Below, piece by piece: positions 14,477-23,521 of a DNA stretch of 34,141 nucleotides. The notes below the pieces were generated by a model. It was not told the DNA's origin. It did no database searches and worked only from the letters and a program-made list of their open reading frames with translations. The position numbers were made by a program, and so were the translations under genes. Each line of letters begins with the position of its first letter. Position 1 is the stretch's first letter. The stretch covers positions 1-34,141 of the IMG/VR virus record IMGVR_UViG_3300047557_000956. One strand, given 5' to 3'. This DNA is from a virus.

Positions 14477-15391
14477 ATGAGTACCACAACCATGTTGGCG
14501 TTGGTTCAGCAGGTCACCGCTGAACTGGGTTTGCCCATCCCCTCGACGGTCGCGGGAAACCCCAATCAGGATGTGGTACAGATTCTTGCCCTGATGAACG
14601 CCTCGGGGTACGAGTTGATGCGGCGTGCTGACTGGCGCGAACTGACCAAGCAGCACACCTTCTACACCGAAGCCATCAGCACCACGGGGACATGGACGAC
14701 CTCGGCGTATGCCATCACCGGCATCCCTGACACCTCGTCCATCGACTCGACCTATCAGGTGCAGGGTGTCGGTATTCCCAACGCCACCTATGTAACGGGC
14801 GTGCTGTCGCCGTCGTCCGTGTCCATCAACTACGAGCCGACCGAAGCGCAGGTCAACGGCAACCTGATATTCCAAAAGGTCAAGTACGCGCTGCCCTCGG
14901 ACTACTACAGCAGCGTCAACCGCACGCATTGGGACAAGAGCAAACGGTGGGAGATGCTCGGCCCCGAGTCGGCGCAGCAATGGGAGTGGCTGCTGTCGGG
15001 TTACATCTCGACAGGCCCGCGTATCCGCTATCGGCTGCTCGGCAAGTACTTTCAGATTTGGCCCGGCATGAACGCGGGTGAACTGCTCGGCTTTGAGTAT
15101 CGCAGCAACGCATGGGCCGAGAGCGCGGCGGGTGCTGCCAAGACCTCGTTTACGGCAGACACCGACACTTGCATCTATCCCGACCGCGTAATGGTGCTGT
15201 CCACCAAACTCAAGTACTTTGAGGCTAAGGGTTTCGACACGACCGCCCTTTTCCGTGACTACCTTGCGGAACTGGAAACGGCTATCGCGCAGGACACGGG
15301 TGCTGCCAACTTGTCCTTTGCCCCGCGCCCCGGCACGGTGCTTATCGGCTACGACAACATCCCTGACTCGGGCTACGGGTACGAAAACTGA
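14477..15391 (+). CDS. tail adaptor (gp4/tubular A-type) protein
   Basis: The 304-residue protein starts with a helical portal-binding region (TTMLALVQQVTAELGLP, then NQDVVQILALMNASGYELMR) and contains the RRADWRELTKQ motif characteristic of podovirus head-completion/adaptor proteins. A beta insertion (residues 65-135) and a C-terminal helical part with VLSTKLKYFEAKG and YLAELETAIAQD follow. It would form a ring under the portal to close the head and attach the tail hub encoded next. Its stop overlaps the hub start (TGATG). The length agrees with the family. Confidence 0.75.
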   Translation: MSTTTMLALVQQVTAELGLPIPSTVAGNPNQDVVQILALMNASGYELMRRADWRELTKQHTFYTEAISTTGTWTTSAYAITGIPDTSSIDSTYQVQGVGIPNATYVTGVLSPSSVSINYEPTEAQVNGNLIFQKVKYALPSDYYSSVNRTHWDKSKRWEMLGPESAQQWEWLLSGYISTGPRIRYRLLGKYFQIWPGMNAGELLGFEYRSNAWAESAAGAAKTSFTADTDTCIYPDRVMVLSTKLKYFEAKGFDTTALFRDYLAELETAIAQDTGAANLSFAPRPGTVLIGYDNIPDSGYGYEN

Positions 15392-16956
15392 TGGCTGTTG
15401 CCCGTCGCAAGTTGGTTCAGCGCGCTGCGGCCAATGTCGCCAGCCTGCCCGCGCCTGTAGGCGGGTGGAACGCGCGCGACTCGCTTGCGAACATGGCCCC
15501 TACGGATGCCGTGCAGTTGGACAACTACTTTCCCGGTGTCTCCAATGTCGTGCTGCGCGGCGGGTATGTGAAGCACGCCACGGGGTTCCCCGACGATGTA
15601 GAGACGCTGATGACCTACAGCGGCGGCACGACCGACCAGTTGTGGGCGGTGTCGGATGGCAAGTTCTACAACGCCACGGCTGCGGGGGTTATCGGCGCGG
15701 CGGCGGTCAGCGGGTTGTCCAACTCCAAGTGGGAATACACCAACATCACGACTTCCGGCGGTAACTATCTCTACGCCGCCAACGGGGTCAACACCCCGTA
15801 TCTTTACAACGGCACTTCGTGGACAAGCATCACGGGCGTATCTACGCCTGCCATTACGGGCGTCACAACCACCACGCTCACCTCTCCGACGCTGTTCAAG
15901 AACCGGATGTGGTTCATCCAAAAGGACACGCTCAAGGCGTGGTACCTGCCGACCTCCAGCGTCGGCGGTGCAGCGCAGGTGTTAGACCTGTCCTCTATCG
16001 CGCGGCTCGGCGGCGTATTGGTGTCGATGGCATCGTGGACGATTGACGCGGGTTATGGTGTAGATGACAACCTCGTTTTTGTCACCGACAAGGGTGAGGT
16101 CATCGTTTATCGCGGGACTGACCCTTCATCGGCCTCGACATGGGCGTTGATTGGCGTGTGGATTGTGGGTTCGCCCATCGGCAACCGCTGCTTGATGAAG
16201 TACGGCGGCGATTTGCTCATCCTGACGCTTGATGGGCTTGTGCCGCTTGCCTCTGCGCTGCAATCCTCGCGGCTTGACCCCAACATCGCGCTGTCGGACA
16301 AGATTCAAGGCGCGTTTGCGGCGGCGGCTGCGACCTACGGCAGCAACTTCGGGTGGTGTATGTTGTACAACCCGAAGAACAACGCCCTTATCGTCAATGT
16401 CCCCGTGCGCGAGGGCGCGCAAGAGCAGTTCGTGATGAACAACATCACCAAAGCGTGGTGCAAGTTCACGGGGTGGAACGCCTTTCATTTCGGTTTGTTG
16501 GATGACACCCCGTATTTCGGGGCGGCGACCTTTGTGGCAAAGGCGTGGACGACGGGCAGCGATGGGTACATTGACGATGCCAACAACATCAACGGTCGGA
16601 TACTGCAAGCCTTCAACTACTTTGAGACGCGCGGCGTAAAAAAGATTTTCACTCGCGCGCGGCCCTCTATCTTCAGCAACGGCACGCCTGCGGTGACGGT
16701 CGGCATCAATGTCGATTTCAACATTGCCGACAATGTGGCCCCTATTTCGTTCTCGCCGCCGACCACGGCGGTTTGGGACACCGCGCTTTGGGATACGGGC
16801 GTGTGGGGTTCAGACCTTGAGGTACAGAACAACTGGCAAGGCGTAACGGGCGTAGGGTTTTGCGGGGCTATCCAGTTCCAGAGCAGCAGCAAGAAACTGG
16901 CTATCCAATGGGCCTCAACTGACGTGGTGTATCAACTCGGATGGGCTGGCATATAA
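15391..16956 (+). CDS. tail hub/nozzle protein
   Basis: The 521-residue product has the N-terminal signature of podovirus nozzle proteins (P22 gp10/tubular B-type): PAPVGGWNARDSLANMAPTD, then DNYFPGVSNVVLRGGY. Repeated strands with YLYAANGVNTPYLYNG suggest a beta-propeller core. A late segment with VWDTALWDTGVWG is also typical. It would form the hexameric tail tube end below the adaptor. The last 16 bases overlap the acetyltransferase gene, in another frame. There is no signal of tape measure or tail tube genes nearby, supporting a short tail. Confidence 0.8.
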   Translation: MAVARRKLVQRAAANVASLPAPVGGWNARDSLANMAPTDAVQLDNYFPGVSNVVLRGGYVKHATGFPDDVETLMTYSGGTTDQLWAVSDGKFYNATAAGVIGAAAVSGLSNSKWEYTNITTSGGNYLYAANGVNTPYLYNGTSWTSITGVSTPAITGVTTTTLTSPTLFKNRMWFIQKDTLKAWYLPTSSVGGAAQVLDLSSIARLGGVLVSMASWTIDAGYGVDDNLVFVTDKGEVIVYRGTDPSSASTWALIGVWIVGSPIGNRCLMKYGGDLLILTLDGLVPLASALQSSRLDPNIALSDKIQGAFAAAAATYGSNFGWCMLYNPKNNALIVNVPVREGAQEQFVMNNITKAWCKFTGWNAFHFGLLDDTPYFGAATFVAKAWTTGSDGYIDDANNINGRILQAFNYFETRGVKKIFTRARPSIFSNGTPAVTVGINVDFNIADNVAPISFSPPTTAVWDTALWDTGVWGSDLEVQNNWQGVTGVGFCGAIQFQSSSKKLAIQWASTDVVYQLGWAGI

Positions 16957-17384
16957 CAAGCGGCCCCGATGTGGGCGAATGGGTATGCGACATCACGGGC
17001 GGCGGGTATCACGCTGAACGCTCCAACGCCATCGGGCTGCGTAAGGGCGATGAGTTGGTCTGCGGCGTGGTCTACGAGAACTGGAACGGGCGCAGCATCG
17101 TCTGCCACATCGCGTTCCTTGACCGCTTAACCCCGGCTTACATCGCCGCCATTTTCGACTATCCGTTCAATGTCTGTGGGGTTGACAAAATCATCGCCCC
17201 TGTGGGAAGCAAGAACGCGAAAGCGTTGTCGCTTGTGCGTAAAATGGGTTTCACCGAGGAAGCGCGAATCAAAGACGCCGACACCGACGGTGATGTTGTT
17301 TTCCTGACCATGACACGCGATGCGTGTCGTTTTTTAGGACACCGTTATGGGCAAAAAATCACCAGCACCGCCGCCAGCACCTGA
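16941..17384 (+). CDS. GNAT-family N-acetyltransferase-like protein
   Basis: The 147-residue protein has the GNAT layout: a central strand (SIVCHIAFLDR), a region equivalent to the acetyl-CoA loop followed by a helix (residues about 58-75), a strand with KIIAPVGSKNAKALSLVRKM and the Gly-Phe-Thr-Glu-Glu-Ala-Arg motif (KMGFTEEARI) that closes the fold. Such phage GNATs are often encoded between tail hub and ejection genes; substrates are unknown. The gene overlaps its upstream neighbour by 16 bases and its downstream one by 38, an unusually tight fit. The catalytic residue cannot be assigned. Confidence 0.7.
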   Translation: MGWHITSGPDVGEWVCDITGGGYHAERSNAIGLRKGDELVCGVVYENWNGRSIVCHIAFLDRLTPAYIAAIFDYPFNVCGVDKIIAPVGSKNAKALSLVRKMGFTEEARIKDADTDGDVVFLTMTRDACRFLGHRYGQKITSTAAST

Positions 17385-20172
17385 CTACGCGGGTGCGGCA
17401 CAGCAGCAGGGCATCGCCAACCTAGAGGCAGCGCGGCTCACGGCGCGGCTGTCGAACCCCAATGTCATCACCCCGCTTGGCGGGCAGCGCGTGACCTTCG
17501 GTCGCCCGCAGTTCAACATGAACGCCTACAACGCCGCGATGGCAGACTGGCGTGCGCGTAACCCGCAGGCTCCCGGCGCACCTCCCACGGGCGCACCGCC
17601 GACCGGAACGCCGCCCCAAAGCGCTCCGATTGATACGGGCGGTGGCGCGTTCCAGCCCACGACGGGTGACGAAACCGCGCGCGTTGGCGAAGGTTTGTAC
17701 GGCGACATGAAGCAAGGTGGTATGCCCGTTGGTCGGCGCGAAGCGTTGGGGCTGGACGATGGCCGCGAGTACACGCAGAACCGCGCTGACTTCACCACGC
17801 TGCCGTCAGGCGCGCAGGTTCCGACCGCTATGCTTATCGGCGGCAACCGCATTGATGCGTCTGGCATGGGGCCGGGAGCGGCAAACCGTGCAGCGCAGGG
17901 CTATGGCGGCGGGTACATGGGCGATGTAATGCCCACGCGCGAAATGTTCACCGAGATGGTGGACTTGGACACCCCAACGATTGAGCAATATCTCACCCCC
18001 GAGGCGCAGGCGACCCTTGAGGCGCAGCAGCGCGTTGAGCGTGCGCTGTCCGGTCTTGGCGAACAAGCCATCGGGCGCGTGTCGGACATTTACGCCACGA
18101 ACTTCACCCCGCAAGGCATACCCGCGCAGCAGTTCAACTTTGGCGGCTACGGCAACCTGCCGACCCTTCCCGAGTTGCGCGGTGAAGCAAGGGCTGATGT
18201 ATCCGCGCTCCCGGTCAACTTCGGCCCCACGGCGGGGCAGTACGGCATGGCTGCGGGTGGCCCCGCTGGCGTGCAGTTCGGCGGTTTGGACACCTCCGGC
18301 CTTGCCCCTGTGCAGACGGGGGTGGGCCAGTTCGGCACGGCGCAGGGTGGCCCAGCGGCGGGAACGCTGCAAGGGTTAAACCTGTCTGGTGTCGGCGGAG
18401 CGCAAGTCAATGTTACGCCGGGGCAGTTTGGGATGGCGCAAGGCGGGCCTTCGGGCATCGGCGCATCCACGCTCGACACCTCCGGTCTTGGCATGGCGGG
18501 CGGTGGGCCGGGCGGCGGTGCGTTCGGCGCAGCGCAAGGCGGCGTAAGCGCGCCGTCGCTTCGCGGTCAGTACGACCTAACAGGCGTGGGCGATGTGGCC
18601 CGTGCGCCGGAGGCTGCTGCGGCGATGCAGGGTGGCCCTGCCGCCCCGACACTTCAAGGCCAGTTGGACACCTCACAACTCGCCGCGATGCCCGTTAACG
18701 CGGGTATGACGGCGCAGCAAGCCATCATGTCGCGCCTTGAGCCGCAGTTGCAGCGTCAGCGGGCGCAATTGGAGACCCAACTCGCCAATCAGGGTCTGGT
18801 GCGCGGCGGCGAGGCGTACAACGCCGCTGTTCAAGAGCAGGCGCAACGCGAAAACGACCTGCGGACGCAAGCCGCGCTACAGGGCTTGAGCCTCGATATG
18901 GCGGCTCGTCAGCAGGGGCTAGGCGAGGCACAGGCATTGGGTGGCTTTGCTAACCAAGCGGCTCTGGCGGGCTTTGGCGCGGGGCAACAGGCCACGGCAG
19001 CGCAGAACGCGGCAGCGCAGCAGAACTTCCAGAACGCTTTGGCGCGTCAGGCTGCGGAGAACCAAGCGCAGCAGCAGGCTTTCGGGCAGCGGGCGCAGGC
19101 GGGGCAGTTCGGCAACGAGGCGCAGTTGGCGGCGTTCCAAGCGGCCCTTCAGAGTCAAGCGGCGGGCAATCAGGCCATCGGGCAAAACTTCGGTCAAGCG
19201 CAGGCCGCGCAGGCGATGGCGAATCAAGCGCAAGCGCAGAACTTCCAGCAGCGGTTGGCATCGGGTGAGTTTGGGCGGCAGGGTCAGTTAGCAGCGTTCC
19301 AGACGGCGCAACAGGCACAACAAGCACAAAACGCAGCGATGGCGCAGAACTTCCAGCAAGCCATGGCGGTTGACGAGGCTGCACGGGCCGCGCAAGCGCA
19401 GCGGTTTGGTCAGGCTGTTACGGGAACGCAGGTTGGTGCTGCGCTGACGGGTCAGCAATTTGAGATGGGTCAGCAGGCGCAACAAGCGCAGAACGCTGCT
19501 ATCGCCCAAAACGCGCAGATTGCGCTTCAGTCGGGTCAGTTTGCCAACCAAGCACAGGCGCAGCAGTTCGCGCAGCGGCTTGCGGCGGGTGAATTCGGGC
19601 GCGAGGCGCAAATGGCCTCGTTCCAGACTGGACAGGCAGCGCAGGAAGCCGTTAACCGTGCCATCGCGCAGAACTTCCAACAGGGTATCGGCGCGGCGGG
19701 TGCGTACAACACGGCTGCGGCACAGCAGTTCGGGCAGAACATGGACATCGCGGGGCTTTACAATGCCGCCCTCGCGCAGAACCAACAGGCGGCGTTGCAG
19801 CAGGCGCAGGCGCAAGCGGCTCTCCAAGCGCAAGGGTTCAACCAAGCGCAAGCAGCGGCGAACTTCCTTAACGCGCAGCGACAGGCGGCGATACAAGAAC
19901 AGTTGGCGTTGCGCTCGCAGCCGCTTAACGAGATTGCCGCCATCATGGGTGGCGCGCAAGTGCAGATGCCGCAGTTCCAAGCCTATCAGGGCGCAGAGGT
20001 TGGGGCGGCTCCCATCTTCGGCGCTACGCAGGCGGCGGGCAATTTCGCGCAACAGAACTACCAAAACCAAGTTGGCGCATACAACGCCCGCATGGGGCTG
20101 TACGGTAGCCTTGCTGGTGCGGCAGGCGCGGCGGCGGGTGGTGGCTTCTTCGGTAAAGGATTTGGTGGATAA
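17347..20172 (+). CDS. large Ala/Gln-rich ejection-type virion protein, 941 aa
   Basis: The protein opens with a basic Pro-rich arm (MGKKSPAPPPAPDYAGAA), continues with a Pro/Gly/Thr-rich segment, a stretch of Gly-rich repeats (about 280-440: AGGPAG, AQGGPA, AQGGPS motifs), and then more than 400 residues of Ala/Gln helices with repeating AQNFQQ, GEFGR and QAAFQ-like units. A Gly/Ala-rich hydrophobic tail (YGSLAGAAGAAAGGGFFGKG) could insert in a membrane. Position after the tail hub fits an internal head protein released during DNA ejection. AGGA lies seven bases before ATG. Low complexity means fold prediction by eye is weak. Confidence 0.65.
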   Translation: MGKKSPAPPPAPDYAGAAQQQGIANLEAARLTARLSNPNVITPLGGQRVTFGRPQFNMNAYNAAMADWRARNPQAPGAPPTGAPPTGTPPQSAPIDTGGGAFQPTTGDETARVGEGLYGDMKQGGMPVGRREALGLDDGREYTQNRADFTTLPSGAQVPTAMLIGGNRIDASGMGPGAANRAAQGYGGGYMGDVMPTREMFTEMVDLDTPTIEQYLTPEAQATLEAQQRVERALSGLGEQAIGRVSDIYATNFTPQGIPAQQFNFGGYGNLPTLPELRGEARADVSALPVNFGPTAGQYGMAAGGPAGVQFGGLDTSGLAPVQTGVGQFGTAQGGPAAGTLQGLNLSGVGGAQVNVTPGQFGMAQGGPSGIGASTLDTSGLGMAGGGPGGGAFGAAQGGVSAPSLRGQYDLTGVGDVARAPEAAAAMQGGPAAPTLQGQLDTSQLAAMPVNAGMTAQQAIMSRLEPQLQRQRAQLETQLANQGLVRGGEAYNAAVQEQAQRENDLRTQAALQGLSLDMAARQQGLGEAQALGGFANQAALAGFGAGQQATAAQNAAAQQNFQNALARQAAENQAQQQAFGQRAQAGQFGNEAQLAAFQAALQSQAAGNQAIGQNFGQAQAAQAMANQAQAQNFQQRLASGEFGRQGQLAAFQTAQQAQQAQNAAMAQNFQQAMAVDEAARAAQAQRFGQAVTGTQVGAALTGQQFEMGQQAQQAQNAAIAQNAQIALQSGQFANQAQAQQFAQRLAAGEFGREAQMASFQTGQAAQEAVNRAIAQNFQQGIGAAGAYNTAAAQQFGQNMDIAGLYNAALAQNQQAALQQAQAQAALQAQGFNQAQAAANFLNAQRQAAIQEQLALRSQPLNEIAAIMGGAQVQMPQFQAYQGAEVGAAPIFGATQAAGNFAQQNYQNQVGAYNARMGLYGSLAGAAGAAAGGGFFGKGFGG

Positions 20173-20447
20173 TGAGAACTCCATATCAGTCTTTTAACGC
20201 TCCCCCAACCATGAACGGCGGTCGTGGTCAGCGCATGGCGCGGATGCTCCAGATGCAGGGCCAGAGCCAGCAAATCAGCAACAACGCAGGGGCGCAGACG
20301 GATATGCAGTACACGCCCCCGCAGAACGCTGCGGATGTGAACCGTGCGCCCCGTCAGTTCCTGCGCCAGTACCCCAAGATGCCGAAGTCGCCGGGGATGA
20401 CCAACCCGCAGGGTGGCCCCGACCGGGGAGGGTTTGAGAATGGCTGA
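20172..20447 (+). CDS. small Gln/Pro/Met-rich virion-type protein, 91 aa
   Basis: The gene overlaps the preceding stop (TAATG) and the following start by eight bases. The product is low complexity, with Gln, Asn, Pro, Met and Arg (MARMLQMQGQSQQ, QFLRQYPKMPKSPG), and no predicted globular core or membrane segment. I do not recognise a family. It probably accompanies the large ejection-type proteins as a minor internal virion component, based only on position and composition. Confidence 0.55.
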   Translation: MRTPYQSFNAPPTMNGGRGQRMARMLQMQGQSQQISNNAGAQTDMQYTPPQNAADVNRAPRQFLRQYPKMPKSPGMTNPQGGPDRGGFENG

Positions 20448-21750
20448 CGGACGCTACGAAACAGTCTCGACCTTCGTTTTGCCCAACGAGTACCAGCGGC
20501 AAGCCGCCGAGGCGCGCCGTCGCCGCCGTATGGCTGAACTGATGGCGCAGCAGGCATACCAACCGGGTGACATCCAGAACGCCCCCATCCCCGCCGCTGC
20601 GCCTCTGGTGCAGGGTCTGCAAGCGTTCCTCGCCGCCCGTGGCGCACGCAAGGCCGAGGAAGCCGAGGAGAGCGCACAAGAGGCGCAAACGCGAGAGGCG
20701 CGCCAGTTCCTCAAAGCATTGACGGAGGAAGATACCGTCACGGAGGCCAAGCAGCCGGATATGCCGATGGGTACTCCGACCGTCACCGCGCCACAGTTGG
20801 AGGGCGGTCGCATCACGGCCCCTGCTCAAATCGACGTTGGCGCACCCCCGCCGATGGAAGCCCCGCAGGTGCAGTTGTCGCGCTATGGCAATCTGACGCA
20901 AGGCCAGCGGCGTGCGCTTGCCCTTGAGGGCGTGCTGACTAGCCAGAACCCGCTTGTGCAGAAAATCGGGCAGATGCAGTACGCGGCGATGCAGCCGCAA
21001 CGGCCCGAAATCGGCGCGGTCAGCCCTGCTGACTTTACGCCCGAAAGCCTTGCGGAGTATCAGCGCACGGGCAACTTTGGCGTGTTGAAACTGCGCGAGC
21101 AGCCCGTTAAAGCCCCTACCACGGAGGGCGGCATGATGTGGGATGCCGCGCAAGGCAAGTTTGTAGATATTCCCGGTTATGAGGCACAGCAAGGGCGCAT
21201 TGCTGCGGCCAAGCGTCCTGATGTGGTCGTGCGTGATGCCGCGTCAAAAGGCCCAAGCGAATCTGCTATGTGGCGAGCCGAAGATAAGTTGCGTGGCGAT
21301 TTTGAAGAAATCACCGCGCCGTTTAGGGCGCAACTTGCCGAAACGCAAAAAATTACAGACATTTTCAAAAATTACGGCAACGACGCAAAGGCGATTGCGG
21401 CAATTCCGCAGCAGTCGCTGGTTATCTTGCTTAACAAATTTCTTGACCCTACTTCGGTCGTGCGTGAGGGCGAGTTCAATCGCGTAGTTGAGGCGCAAGG
21501 GCTTGAGGCTCGCGCCAGAAACTATATTGCCCGCATCATGGAAGGCAAGCCGCTTGATGTAAGCGCAATCAATCAGATTGCCGACCTTGCCAAGTTGTAC
21601 GAGCGGGCCGCTGACGCAAAAATTCGTCAGTACGCGGGCGAATACTCCACGATTGCCGAGACTCGCGGGTTGGATGTTGGTACTGTCATCACCAACCCAA
21701 ACTATCGTCCGCGCAAAAAGATTGCCGACGAAGATGTTGAGGTGCAGTAA
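20440..21750 (+). CDS. ejection-type internal virion protein, 436 aa
   Basis: Start ATG 20440 has GGGGAGGG upstream; the extra residues from 20413 are less likely. The N-terminus is rich in Arg/Ala (EARRRRRMAELMAQQAY), followed by an acidic Glu/Ala helix (about 75-105), a Pro-rich linker, and a helical C-terminal half with LRGDFEEITAPFRAQLAETQ and FKNYGNDAKAIAAI. This resembles phage proteins encoded between tail hub and fibre that are ejected with the DNA. It overlaps the next start (TAATG). Function beyond virion delivery is unknown. Confidence 0.6.
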   Translation: MADGRYETVSTFVLPNEYQRQAAEARRRRRMAELMAQQAYQPGDIQNAPIPAAAPLVQGLQAFLAARGARKAEEAEESAQEAQTREARQFLKALTEEDTVTEAKQPDMPMGTPTVTAPQLEGGRITAPAQIDVGAPPPMEAPQVQLSRYGNLTQGQRRALALEGVLTSQNPLVQKIGQMQYAAMQPQRPEIGAVSPADFTPESLAEYQRTGNFGVLKLREQPVKAPTTEGGMMWDAAQGKFVDIPGYEAQQGRIAAAKRPDVVVRDAASKGPSESAMWRAEDKLRGDFEEITAPFRAQLAETQKITDIFKNYGNDAKAIAAIPQQSLVILLNKFLDPTSVVREGEFNRVVEAQGLEARARNYIARIMEGKPLDVSAINQIADLAKLYERAADAKIRQYAGEYSTIAETRGLDVGTVITNPNYRPRKKIADEDVEVQ

Positions 21751-23516
21751 TGGCTGAAATCAAAGAAGGCACCATCGGACGGCACAAGAAAACTGGGGAG
21801 CAACTCATCCGGCGCAACGGGGAGTGGGTTCCGCTTGAGTCTGCACCAATCCAAGCGGGTAGCCCCGCCGCTGCCGCGATGACACATACAACCGCAGCAC
21901 AGCCCTCTGCTGAAGCGCGTGGCCCGACTCCGTTTACGGTTGACCGTGATACTGGCGCGATGCGTCCGCTATCTGGAATGGAAAAGTTCCGTTACGGTTT
22001 CGGGCTTGGTGCGCGCAACATCGGGTTAAACCTTGCCGAAATGCTTGGGGTGACCTCTCCCGAGCGCGTCCGTGAAGCGCAGAAAGAGGCGGCTCCCATC
22101 ACGGGACAGTTTCCCGGCAATGTTGGAGCCTTCGCTGGAGAGACTGGAATGTTGCTTCCTGTCGGCATGGGCGTTGGCGGCATGGCTACGCGCATGGGCA
22201 TGGCCCCGCGTGGCGTGTTGGCTGGTGTCACGGAAGGCGGCGTGCAGGGCGCTGTGGCTGCTGGGCCTGATGACCCTTCAACCGAAAGCAGCGAGCGCCT
22301 TATGGGGCTTGGCGTGGGCGCGGCTACGGGTGGTGCGTTGCCGTCTGCAAAGCGCATGGCGCAGATGCTTGCGACCGGGCGCGACATGACCCCTGCTGCG
22401 CGAAGGCTGACCGAGCGCGGCGTTGACCTTACGCCGGGGCAGATGCAGCCCGAAAGCACCTACGGACAGATTGAAGAAGCCATGATGGCGATACCGGGGA
22501 TTGGCCCACGCATCAAAGCCGCGCGCGAGCGCGGGTGGACGCAGACGCAGAACTTGATTGCACAAGAAGCCGCCCCTCCCGGCTTTACGATGCAGCCGCG
22601 CCAAGACCCGCAGGCTATGTTTCGTGACCTGATTGACGCTTATGACAAAGCGTATGAGGTCGGTAAAGGATTCCCCGTTTCTCCGCGCATCATGCGGATG
22701 CAGGGAAAGGATGTCCCGCTGTCTGACGCGTTGAAGGTTCCTGCTAGGGCGTTTGGTGATGATGCTTCGCGCAAGTACGCCAATTCGTTTTTGGCAAACG
22801 AGTGGAGTGCGCTGCGTGGGCGGCAGTTGCAGAGCGATGACCTGTTTGCGCTGCGGTCGCGCATCCGCGCCAAAGCGCGTGACCTTCGCCAAAACAAGAA
22901 CGCGCCGTTTGAGGCTGCGGATATGCTCGAAAGTGCTGAAAAGCGCGTGACGGAAGCATTGGAATCGCAGTTGCCGCCCGATGTAATGCGGCAGATTCGC
23001 GCTATTGATGGCAAGTACGGCAACTTCAAAGTTGTCGAGGGCGCGTTGTTCCGCGCTGGCGACAGGGAAGGTGGGTTTACCCCCGCGCAATTCTCGCAGG
23101 AAGTGCGGCAAGGGGCGCAGTCGCGCATGGGCTACGCTGCGGGCGGCGGTCGGATGCGTAACATCGCTTCTGCGGGTCGAGAAGTGTTTGAGAACCGCCA
23201 GCCGCAGACGGGTCGATTGATGTTGACTGCTGCACCTGTTGTTGGTGCGGGCGGTGCTGCTGCTACTTTTGGCGGGCTTCCCGGTGCGCTTGCTGCGGGT
23301 GCGTTTACTGGTGCGGCTGCGTTGCCTTATCTTCGGAACGCGGCAGGCGATGTGGCGCGTGATGTTCTTGTTGGTCGCACCGCACCTCAAGTTGCGCTGC
23401 GTAATGTCCAACGCAAGATACGCCGAAACTTTACGCCGCAAGAGCGTGAAACGGTGGCGCGTTTATTGGCAACACAAGGTATCGTTCTTGGCGCAACGCC
23501 GGAAGAACAGGAGTAA
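21750..23516 (+). CDS. ejection-type internal virion protein with hydrophobic Gly/Ala stretches, 588 aa
   Basis: The N-terminus holds a small domain with GTIGRHKKTGEQLIRRNGEW. A Gly/Met/Ala-rich stretch (about 125-175: LLPVGMGVGGMATRMGMAPRG) and a second near residues 490-525 (AAPVVGAGGAAATFGG, LPGALAAGAFTGAA) look membrane-active, as in ejection proteins that build a channel through the cell envelope. The middle is helical and basic. The end has TPQERETVARLLATQG. It follows the 436-residue gene by overlap, and the tail-fibre gene begins six bases later. No lytic transglycosylase motif was found. Confidence 0.6.
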   Translation: MAEIKEGTIGRHKKTGEQLIRRNGEWVPLESAPIQAGSPAAAAMTHTTAAQPSAEARGPTPFTVDRDTGAMRPLSGMEKFRYGFGLGARNIGLNLAEMLGVTSPERVREAQKEAAPITGQFPGNVGAFAGETGMLLPVGMGVGGMATRMGMAPRGVLAGVTEGGVQGAVAAGPDDPSTESSERLMGLGVGAATGGALPSAKRMAQMLATGRDMTPAARRLTERGVDLTPGQMQPESTYGQIEEAMMAIPGIGPRIKAARERGWTQTQNLIAQEAAPPGFTMQPRQDPQAMFRDLIDAYDKAYEVGKGFPVSPRIMRMQGKDVPLSDALKVPARAFGDDASRKYANSFLANEWSALRGRQLQSDDLFALRSRIRAKARDLRQNKNAPFEAADMLESAEKRVTEALESQLPPDVMRQIRAIDGKYGNFKVVEGALFRAGDREGGFTPAQFSQEVRQGAQSRMGYAAGGGRMRNIASAGREVFENRQPQTGRLMLTAAPVVGAGGAAATFGGLPGALAAGAFTGAAALPYLRNAAGDVARDVLVGRTAPQVALRNVQRKIRRNFTPQERETVARLLATQGIVLGATPEEQE

Positions 23517-23521
23517 GGCAG

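Noticed and set aside
17347-20172. CRISPR-like or tandem DNA repeats in the 941-codon gene
   Set aside because: The repeats are low-complexity protein units with varying DNA spacing, not regular repeats with unique spacers.
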